Below, in pieces: positions 1 through 4,891 of a stretch of 5,717 nt of DNA. The stretch is from WHSM01 sp050701635 (GTDB lineage: Bacteria > Actinomycetota > Actinomycetes > Mycobacteriales > Micromonosporaceae). Every line of letters begins with the position of its first letter. Position 1 is the stretch's first letter. The position numbers and the translations under genes are program-made. Below the pieces are notes generated by a model that was not told where the DNA came from, did not search any database, and was given only the letters and a program-made list of their open reading frames with translations. Location: contig JBOGDF010000345.1 in the NCBI GenBank assembly GCA_050701635.1, positions 1 to 5,717 on the forward strand. Reading direction: 5' to 3'.

Positions 1-157
1 CGACTCGGCAACCAGCCACGCGGCCGCCGGGGCGGTGGAGCTGACCGGCGACTGGCCGTCGCTGCGCCGCGACGTGGACACCGCCCGGCACCTGGCCGCT
101 GCGGCGCGGCTCGGGCTGGGCCCGCGTACCGCCGCACTCACCGCCCCGGAACGGTGA
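1..157 (+). CDS. fbiD: FbiD/CofC-like 2-phospholactate or phosphoenolpyruvate guanylyltransferase, C-terminal end only
   Basis: This is the last ~51 codons of a gene that begins before the window; the reading frame starts at base 2 and ends at TGA 155-157. The visible tail contains GAVELTGDWPSLRRDVDT and, shortly after, AARLGLGPRTAAL. This matches the C-terminal signature I remember for actinobacterial CofC/FbiD proteins (a tryptophan, then an LRxDVDT motif, then a short helix). In that family the enzyme transfers GMP from GTP to phosphoenolpyruvate or 2-phospholactate, an early step in making the deazaflavin cofactor F420 in the cytoplasm. The context supports the call: in Mycobacterium tuberculosis fbiD (Rv2983) lies next to ppk1 (Rv2984), and here ppk1 follows after one small gene. 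The catalytic core lies outside the window, so activity cannot be judged. The identification rests on a short tail plus synteny. Confidence 0.72.
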   Translation, partial: DSATSHAAAGAVELTGDWPSLRRDVDTARHLAAAARLGLGPRTAALTAPER

Positions 158-178
158 GGGACCAGGCAGGATGGGGGT

Positions 179-376
179 ATGCAGGCGACCGTGGCGACCT
201 TCGATCCCGACACCCGCAGCGGCACCGCGCTGCTCGACGACGGCAGCGAGGTGAGCTTCGACACCGCGGCCTTCGACGCCTCCCCGCTGCGGCAGCTACG
301 CCTGGGGCAGCGGATCACGCTGCAGCACGACCCGGACGGGAAGCTGATCCGGATCACGCTGCCCACCCTGCCCTGA
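179..376 (+). CDS. Small cold-shock-domain-like protein (65 aa), degenerate RNP motifs
   Basis: A 65-residue protein starting at ATG 179 and ending at TGA 374-376. The start has AGG at 168-170 upstream; the G-run at 173-177 is too close to serve as a normal ribosome binding site. The ATG at 171 is in another frame. The pattern resembles a single cold-shock (OB-fold) domain: an opening strand (MQATVATFDPDTRSG), a short turn with LLDDGSEVSFD, then LRLGQRITLQHDPDGKLIRITL as the closing strands. Length fits the family (about 65-70 aa). The aromatic nucleic-acid-binding motifs of classical Csp proteins (KGFGFI and VFVHF) are not retained: the corresponding stretches read roughly TRSGTALL and EVSFDTAAF. 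Classical RNA-chaperone activity is therefore doubtful, and an OB-fold protein of other function is possible. Only 21 nt separate it from the fbiD stop, so the two are probably co-transcribed. Confidence 0.75.
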   Translation: MQATVATFDPDTRSGTALLDDGSEVSFDTAAFDASPLRQLRLGQRITLQHDPDGKLIRITLPTLP

Positions 377-422
377 CCCGGAGCAGTCCCGCGGAAGCGT
401 GGCATAGATCAACATCAGAGGA

Positions 423-444
423 GTTAACAGCGCGTTCACCGAGG
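423..444 (+). promoter_or_regulatory. Candidate PHO box (PhoP direct repeat) upstream of ppk1
   Basis: Two directly adjacent 11-bp units are visible: GTTAACAGCGC (423-433) and GTTCACCGAGG (434-444). The first seven bases of the second unit equal GTTCACC, the core I know from Streptomyces PhoP-binding PHO boxes; the first unit shares five of those seven. Spacing is exactly 11 bp, as in that family. The repeat ends 7 nt before a -10-like hexamer and 19 nt before the ppk1 start, where an activator replacing a -35 element would sit. Streptomyces ppk is reported to be under PhoR-PhoP control, so phosphate-starvation regulation is plausible. A weak third unit may lie on either side, but spacing is imperfect. 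PhoP binding is inferred. Confidence 0.6.
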
Positions 445-451
445 TCAGGGG

Positions 452-457
452 CATGAT
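452..457 (+). promoter_or_regulatory. Possible -10 box of ppk1
   Basis: CATGAT matches TATAAT at four of six positions and is followed by 6 nt and then the GTG start of ppk1, so transcription could begin at or next to the start codon. No convincing -35 element is visible; the PHO-like repeat occupies that place. The GATGGGGA stretch at 456-463 could instead act as a poorly spaced ribosome binding site if the transcript starts further upstream, for example by read-through from the fbiD operon. The call is weak because the first T of the -10 consensus is missing. Confidence 0.35.
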
Positions 458-463
458 GGGGAC

Positions 464-2764
464 GTGAACAGCCCACCGCCCGACCCGACCGCGGAAGCGC
501 CCGAGCCGCAAGGCCGCCCGCAGACCGCGGACGGCATGGCGCCCCGGCAGCGCGGCGCGGCGCGTACCCGCGAAGAAGCCCGGGTCTTCACGCTGCGCCC
601 CAGCGGTCAGGCGCCCACGGCTGCCTGGCCGGACACCGGCGAGGTCGCGCCGGAGCGCGAGCCGGAGCCGGCGCCGCTGCCGGACGACCGGTTCGGCAAC
701 CGGGAGCTGTCCTGGCTGGACTTCAACGCCCGGGTGCTGGCGCTCGCCGAGGATCCCACCCGGCCGCTGCTGGAGCGCGCCAAGTTTCTTGCGATCTTCG
801 CCGGCAACCTCGACGAGTTCTACATGGTGCGGGTCGCCGGGCTGAAGCGCCGGATGTCGACCGGGCTGACCGTGAAGAGCGCCGACGGGCTCACCCCGCG
901 CGAACAGCTCAGCCTGATCGCCGAGCGGGCCGCCGAGCTGGTCGCCGGCCACGCCCGCTGCTTCATCGACGAGGTACGCCCCGCGCTCGCCGACGAGCAG
1001 ATCCTGATCGTCACCTGGGACGCGCTCAACGACGACGAGCGGGAGCGGGTACGCCGTTACTTCCGCGACTACGTGTTCCCGGTGCTGACCCCGCTCGCGG
1101 TGGACCCGGCGCACCCGTTCCCGTACATCTCGGGGCTCTCGCTGAACCTGGCGGTGCTGGTACGCGACGTCGAAGCCAAGAGCCCGGAGCGGTTCGCCCG
1201 GGTGAAGGTGCCCAACAACGTGCCCCGGTTCGTGCCGGTGGACCGGGACGGGCGGCGCTGGGCGTTCCTGCCGATGGAGGAGCTGATCGCGGCCCACCTC
1301 TCCGAGCTGTTCAGCGGGATGCAGGTGGTCGAGCACCACGTCTTCCGGGTCACCCGCAACGCCGACCTGGAGGTCGAGGAGGACCGCGACGAGGACCTGC
1401 TGCAGTCGCTGGAACGCGAGCTGGCCCGCCGCCGGTTCGGCCCCCCGGTACGCCTGGAGGTCGCCGCCGACATCTCCGAGCACGTGCTCGACCTGCTGGT
1501 ACGCGAGCTCGACATGGACCGCCAGGACGTGCTCCAGGTGCCCGGCCTGCTCGACCTGTCGGCGCTGTGGCAGCTGTACGACGCGGTGGACCGTCCCGAT
1601 CTCGCCGACCCGCCGTACGTACCGGCGACGCATCCGCAGTTCGCCGAGGGCGAGACCCCGAAGAGCGTGTTCGCCACGCTGCGGGAGGGCGACATCGGGG
1701 TGCACCACCCGTACCACTCGTTCTCCACCAGCGTGCAGCGGTTCATCGAGCAGGCCGCGGCGGACCCGCACGTACTGGCGATCAAACAGACCCTCTACCG
1801 CACCAGCGGCGACTCCCCGATCGTGGACGCGCTGATCGCCGCCGCCGAGGCCGGCAAGCAGGTGGTGGTGCTGGTCGAGGTGAAGGCGCGGTTCGACGAA
1901 CAGGCGAACATCGCCTGGGCCCGCAAGCTGGAGCGCGCCGGCTGCCACGTGGTCTACGGACTCGTCGGGTTGAAAACCCACTGCAAAGTCGCTCTGGTGG
2001 TACGCCAGGAAGCCGGCCACATCCGCCGCTACTGCCACATCGGCACCGGCAACTACAACCCGAAGACGGCCCGGATGTACGAGGACTTCGGGATCCTCAC
2101 AGCGGACGGCGCCGTCGGTGCCGATCTCACCGACCTGTTCAACGTACTGACCGGTTACAGCCGGCAGACCGGATACCGGCGGCTGCTGGTGGCCCCGTAC
2201 GGGGTGCGCGACGGCATCGTGGAGCGGATCGAGGCCGAGATCGCGCGGGCGGTGGTCGGCGAGCCCGCTCTGGTGCAGATGAAGGTCAACTCGATCGTCG
2301 ACGAGCAGGTGATCGACGCGCTCTACCGCGCCAGCCAGGCCGGCGTACGGGTGGATCTGGTGGTACGCGGGATCTGCGCGCTGCGGCCCGGCGTCGAGGG
2401 GCTGTCGGAGAACATCCGGGTGCGTTCGATCCTGGGGCGTTTCCTGGAGCACTCCCGGATCTTCCGCTTCGGCGGCGTTCCGGGGTCCGGCGACGGAGCG
2501 CTGGAGCTGGGCCAGTTCTGGATCGGGTCGGCTGACCTGATGCACCGCAACCTGGACCGCCGGGTCGAGGCGCTGGTCGAGGTCACCGACTCCGGGATCC
2601 AGTCGTACCTGGCCGAGGTGTTTGCGCACTCGCTCGCCGACGACGTGGACGCCTTCGACCTCCGGCCCGACGGCTCCTGGCGGCGGCGTACCCCCGACCC
2701 TGGCGGCGAGCCCGTCGACCTGCAGGCCGCCCTACAGCGGAAGATCGCTGGCCGGGGCTCATAG
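464..2764 (+). CDS. ppk1: Polyphosphate kinase 1 (PPK1)
   Basis: A 766-residue protein (GTG 464, TAG 2762-2764) that reversibly transfers the gamma-phosphate of ATP to inorganic polyphosphate. The N domain opens at about residue 77 with FGNRELSWLDFNARVL, followed by FAGNLDEFY, whose Asn115 corresponds to the ATP-contacting Asn of E. coli PPK. The phospholipase-D-like C domains carry KQTLYR (Arg446) and VEVKARFDE (Arg476), matching the Mg/phosphate-binding arginines. CHIGTGNYN holds His525, the autophosphorylated histidine, and FLEHSR holds His663, the second catalytic histidine. All key residues are present, so the enzyme should be active. It is longer than the ~690-residue E. coli enzyme, mainly because of a Pro/Arg/Glu-rich N-terminal extension of ~75 residues that looks disordered. 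The next in-frame ATG is at 536 (residue 25). The two ATGs at 453 and 456 are out of frame, so GTG 464 is preferred. A PHO-box-like repeat lies upstream and an inverted repeat starts 15 nt after the stop. Confidence 0.97.
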   Translation: MNSPPPDPTAEAPEPQGRPQTADGMAPRQRGAARTREEARVFTLRPSGQAPTAAWPDTGEVAPEREPEPAPLPDDRFGNRELSWLDFNARVLALAEDPTRPLLERAKFLAIFAGNLDEFYMVRVAGLKRRMSTGLTVKSADGLTPREQLSLIAERAAELVAGHARCFIDEVRPALADEQILIVTWDALNDDERERVRRYFRDYVFPVLTPLAVDPAHPFPYISGLSLNLAVLVRDVEAKSPERFARVKVPNNVPRFVPVDRDGRRWAFLPMEELIAAHLSELFSGMQVVEHHVFRVTRNADLEVEEDRDEDLLQSLERELARRRFGPPVRLEVAADISEHVLDLLVRELDMDRQDVLQVPGLLDLSALWQLYDAVDRPDLADPPYVPATHPQFAEGETPKSVFATLREGDIGVHHPYHSFSTSVQRFIEQAAADPHVLAIKQTLYRTSGDSPIVDALIAAAEAGKQVVVLVEVKARFDEQANIAWARKLERAGCHVVYGLVGLKTHCKVALVVRQEAGHIRRYCHIGTGNYNPKTARMYEDFGILTADGAVGADLTDLFNVLTGYSRQTGYRRLLVAPYGVRDGIVERIEAEIARAVVGEPALVQMKVNSIVDEQVIDALYRASQAGVRVDLVVRGICALRPGVEGLSENIRVRSILGRFLEHSRIFRFGGVPGSGDGALELGQFWIGSADLMHRNLDRRVEALVEVTDSGIQSYLAEVFAHSLADDVDAFDLRPDGSWRRRTPDPGGEPVDLQAALQRKIAGRGS

Positions 2765-2779
2765 CATGTGTCGCTCCCG

Positions 2780-2828
2780 AGATCTTGGTCGTTCAGTGCT
2801 CGATTCTGACACTAATCGACCAAGATCT
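2780..2828. repeat. 12-bp-arm inverted repeat after ppk1 (possible terminator or dispersed palindromic element)
   Basis: The left arm AGATCTTGGTCG (2780-2791) is the exact reverse complement of CGACCAAGATCT (2817-2828). Inside, AGTG (2795-2798) and CACT (2810-2813) can extend the stem after a 3-by-3 internal loop, leaving an 11-nt apical loop at 2799-2809. It starts 15 nt after the ppk1 stop. No T-tract follows, so it is not a classical intrinsic terminator, although actinobacterial hairpin terminators often lack one. The segment is about half A/T in a region otherwise above 70% GC, which also suits an inserted REP-like or miniature element. Both readings are inference. Confidence 0.6.
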
Positions 2829-2865
2829 AGCTACAGATTCGGGCATCAGCCGCGAAACGGACGGA

Positions 2866-2909
2866 GGGCGGGGCAGCAGCGGGCGGGCAGCAGCGGGGTG
2901 GCGCCGGGG
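2866..2909 (+). other. Canonical G-quadruplex sequence pattern on the + strand
   Basis: Six runs of three or four G lie at 2866-2868, 2870-2873, 2881-2883, 2885-2887, 2895-2898 and 2906-2909. The spacers are 1, 7, 1, 7 and 7 nt, so every set of four consecutive runs satisfies the usual G3+N1-7 rule. The block lies about 75 nt upstream of the GTG start of the Hsp70-like gene and upstream of its predicted -10 box. Whether it folds, or affects transcription, cannot be told from sequence. G-rich DNA makes such patterns commoner by chance in this genome. Confidence 0.5.
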
Positions 2910-2916
2910 TGGCGCG
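2871..2916 (+). repeat. Short tandem repeats in the ppk1-Hsp70 intergenic region
   Basis: Two 14-bp units differing only in the last base (GGGCAGCAGCGGGC at 2871-2884 and GGGCAGCAGCGGGG at 2885-2898) run into two 11-bp units also differing only in the last base (GGGGTGGCGCC at 2895-2905 and GGGGTGGCGCG at 2906-2916). The two families overlap by four G. This looks like local slippage duplication; I see no known regulatory motif in the units beyond the G-runs noted separately. Confidence 0.7.
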
Positions 2917-2972
2917 CCGATGTTGCGGCGCCAGGAGATGGGTTCCTGGAGTCGCGTCTCGCCCGTGCGCCA

Positions 2973-2978
2973 TACACT
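2973..2978 (+). promoter_or_regulatory. -10 box of the Hsp70-like gene, leaderless arrangement
   Basis: TACACT fits the actinobacterial TANNNT -10 pattern and is followed by 7 nt and then GTG at 2986, so the predicted transcription start coincides with the start codon. No clear -35 hexamer is visible; the best position 17-20 nt upstream shows only TGGAGT (2947-2952). The lack of a purine-rich ribosome binding site before 2986 agrees with a leaderless transcript. This also supports choosing GTG 2986 over the in-frame ATGs at 2920 and 2938. Confidence 0.5.
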
Positions 2979-2985
2979 CAGCCGC

Positions 2986-4845
2986 GTGTCCTTCGATCTC
3001 GCCGTCGACTACGGCACCTCGAACACCGTCGCCGTGCTGCGCTGGCCGGACGGCCGGGTACGGCCGCTCCTCTTCGACGGCTCGCCGCTGCTACCGTCGG
3101 CGGTGTTCGCCACCCCGGACGGGCGGATCGCGGTAGGGCGGGACGCGCAGCGCAGCGCCGGGCTGGACCCGGCCCGGTACGAGCCGTACCCGAAACGCCA
3201 CATCGACGCCGGTGAGCTGCTGCTCGGCGAGCGCGCGTACCCGATCACCGAGCTGATCGCCGCGGTGCTCCGTCGGGTCGCCGACGAGGCGGTACGCACC
3301 GCCGGCGGGCCACCCGTACGGGCGATCCTGACCTGTCCCGCGGCCTGGGGCGCCACCCGGCGCGGCACCCTCAACGCCGCCGCGTCCCGGGCCAGTCTGC
3401 CGGTCGGCACGCTGCTGCCGGAGCCGGTCGCCGCCGCCACGTACTTCTCGGAGCTGGTCGGCGCCCGGGTCGGCCCCGGACAGTCGGTCCTTGTGTACGA
3501 CCTCGGCGCCGGCACCTTCGACGCCAGCGTGGTACGCCGGTCGCCCACCGGGTTCGAGGTGCTCTCCGTCGCCGGGATGGACGACTTCGGCGGCGTGGAC
3601 CTGGACAAGGTGGTGATCGACCAGGCCGGCGCCGCGGTCGCCGCCGCCGCACCGGCCGACTGGCGGCGGCTCAACGCACCGCGTACGCCAGAGGAGCGGC
3701 GCGGCTTCCGTACGCTCTGGGACGACGCGCGCGGCGCCAAGGAGATGCTGTCGCGGCAGCCGGTGGTCGGGCTGCACGTCCCGCTACTGGATCGGGACGT
3801 CCACGTCACCCGCGAGGAGTTCGAGCGGGCAGCCCGCGAACAGCTGTCCCGTACCGCCGGGGTCGCGCTGGAGGCGCTGCGGCAGTCCCGGATCGAGCGG
3901 CACGAGCTGGCCGGGATCTTCCTGGTCGGCGGATCGAGCCGGATCCCGCTGGTCGCCACCCTGCTGCACCAGCGGATCGGCGTACCGGCGACCGCGATCG
4001 AGCAGCCCGAGCTGGTGGTCGCGGAGGGCGCGCTGCTGGCGATCAGGGCCAACGGCCCCCCCACCACCGCCCCGACCTCACCCGCGGCCGCTCCCGGCTC
4101 CCCGGTGGCTGCCCCGACCGGAGTCACGTCTTCGGTGGGTACGCCGGCACCTCCCGTACCCCCGCCGTCCGGCCCACCACCGTCAGCGTCGCCGTTTGGT
4201 CCGCCGCCGGGGCCGCTGGGGATGCCGCTGCGCTCCGGCGCGGTGCCGCCCGGCGGTCTGCGGCCGCCAGTGGTCACTCCCGTGTCGGTGCTGCGGATGG
4301 TCGCCCGCAACAAGCTGCTGGCCCTCGTCGCGGCCGGGTTGGTCGGCGTGCTGGTGCTCGGGTTGGTGGTGTGGAGCTGGATCGACACTCCCGACGACGC
4401 ATTCGGAAGCGATGAGCTGCTGAAGTTCGCTGGGAAGTTCGCCGCGGAGCCGAACACCTGCGCACCCGCGACCGACGCGACTCAGTACGCCGAGGAGGTT
4501 GGAGGCAAGCGGTTACCGGACGTCGTGGAGCTGGTGCGGTGTGAGGGCGATGGCTGGATCGTGTACTTCTACGGGGCGAGCACCGACAACAGCGTGAGCC
4601 GTATCAGATACGGCACGCCCGCACCTCGGCCTAGCCACTCCGACGCCCAGTACAGCGAGCCGAAGGGATCTGCGGACTACGTCGGCAACTACCGCGAGTG
4701 GCGGGCGCCGGAAGATCGGCCGGCAATCTACTGGGAGCACAAAGACCAGCCGCTGATGGCTGACCTGATCGGCACCAAGGGCGGGCTCGACGCTTTGCGC
4801 CGGGTCTGGCTGGACCACACGTCCGGCACCACGCAAGGGGGATGA
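2986..4845 (+). CDS. Membrane-anchored Hsp70-type ATPase with extracytoplasmic C-terminal domain
   Basis: A 619-residue protein from GTG 2986 to TGA 4843-4845. Residues 1-355 form an Hsp70/actin-fold ATPase. Phosphate-1 motif DYGTSNT is at 8-14, the Lys of PYPKRHID at 70 aligns with catalytic Lys70 of DnaK, PEPVAA includes Glu146, phosphate-2 DLGAGTFD is at 172-179 with Thr177, and the adenosine motif GIFLVGGSSR starts at 310. ATP binding and hydrolysis are likely retained. There is no Hsp70 peptide-binding domain. Instead, a Pro/Ala/Ser/Thr-rich linker (~357-440) leads to one transmembrane helix (444-466) with Arg/Lys just before it, predicting a cytoplasmic N-terminus and an outside C-terminus. 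The ~150-residue ectodomain has two cysteines (Cys492, Cys519) that could form a disulfide, and resembles small ectodomains of some actinobacterial Ser/Thr kinases (weak impression). The start was chosen because DYGTSNT should lie near the N-terminus; upstream ATGs at 2920 and 2938 would add a basic, unmatched leader. One TTA codon lies at 4513. Substrate and partners are unknown. Confidence 0.85.
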   Translation: MSFDLAVDYGTSNTVAVLRWPDGRVRPLLFDGSPLLPSAVFATPDGRIAVGRDAQRSAGLDPARYEPYPKRHIDAGELLLGERAYPITELIAAVLRRVADEAVRTAGGPPVRAILTCPAAWGATRRGTLNAAASRASLPVGTLLPEPVAAATYFSELVGARVGPGQSVLVYDLGAGTFDASVVRRSPTGFEVLSVAGMDDFGGVDLDKVVIDQAGAAVAAAAPADWRRLNAPRTPEERRGFRTLWDDARGAKEMLSRQPVVGLHVPLLDRDVHVTREEFERAAREQLSRTAGVALEALRQSRIERHELAGIFLVGGSSRIPLVATLLHQRIGVPATAIEQPELVVAEGALLAIRANGPPTTAPTSPAAAPGSPVAAPTGVTSSVGTPAPPVPPPSGPPPSASPFGPPPGPLGMPLRSGAVPPGGLRPPVVTPVSVLRMVARNKLLALVAAGLVGVLVLGLVVWSWIDTPDDAFGSDELLKFAGKFAAEPNTCAPATDATQYAEEVGGKRLPDVVELVRCEGDGWIVYFYGASTDNSVSRIRYGTPAPRPSHSDAQYSEPKGSADYVGNYREWRAPEDRPAIYWEHKDQPLMADLIGTKGGLDALRRVWLDHTSGTTQGG

Positions 4846-4850
4846 CCCCC
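4837..4850 (+). other. Small perfect hairpin spanning the stop codon of the Hsp70-like gene
   Basis: GGGGG (4837-4841) and CCCCC (4846-4850) are separated by ATGA, which contains the TGA stop. A 5-bp all-GC stem with a 4-nt loop could slow ribosomes or RNA polymerase, but it is short and lacks a T-tract. It is therefore a poor terminator, and the gene end may simply read into the next unit. Confidence 0.3.
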
Positions 4851-4879
4851 GCGCTCTGCACATCGGTCAGCGCGCCCGT

Positions 4880-4885
4880 TACGCT
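4880..4885 (+). promoter_or_regulatory. -10 box of the CYTH-CHAD gene, leaderless arrangement
   Basis: TACGCT fits TANNNT and ends 6 nt before GTG 4892, again placing the likely transcription start at the start codon. The 46-nt gap after the previous stop shows no ribosome binding site. A -35 candidate about 18 nt upstream (CTGCAC, 4856-4861) is poor. Read-through from the Hsp70-like gene is also possible. Confidence 0.45.
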
Positions 4886-4891
4886 CCATTC

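Noticed and set aside
377..422. Terminator after the cold-shock-like gene
   Set aside because: No stable inverted repeat followed by a T-run could be found; only scattered short complementarities are present.
1567..2535. A 322-residue + strand frame inside ppk1
   Set aside because: It is overlapped fully by ppk1, which has all catalytic motifs; the translation is Arg/Gly-rich, typical of a shifted frame.
296..2629. A 777-residue open frame on the minus strand covering ppk1
   Set aside because: It is the mirror of ppk1 codons in a GC-rich gene, where stops are rare. Its sequence is low in complexity (many Val, His, Arg, Asp, Gln), matches no family I know and extends into the cold-shock-like gene.
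2911..2932. Hairpin GGCGC/GCGCC before the Hsp70-like gene
   Set aside because: Five-base GC arms with a 12-nt loop are expected by chance in this composition and have no supporting context.
2785..2985. Upstream extension of the Hsp70-like gene to a TTG at 2785
   Set aside because: The extension would begin inside the inverted repeat and run through the G-rich tandem repeats and the -10 box. The family's conserved phosphate-1 motif sits 7 residues after GTG 2986, as expected for a true start.
3009..4457. A 482-residue minus-strand frame opposite the Hsp70-like gene
   Set aside because: Ser/Arg/Thr/Pro-rich shadow translation with no recognisable domain, opposite a gene with clear Hsp70 motifs.
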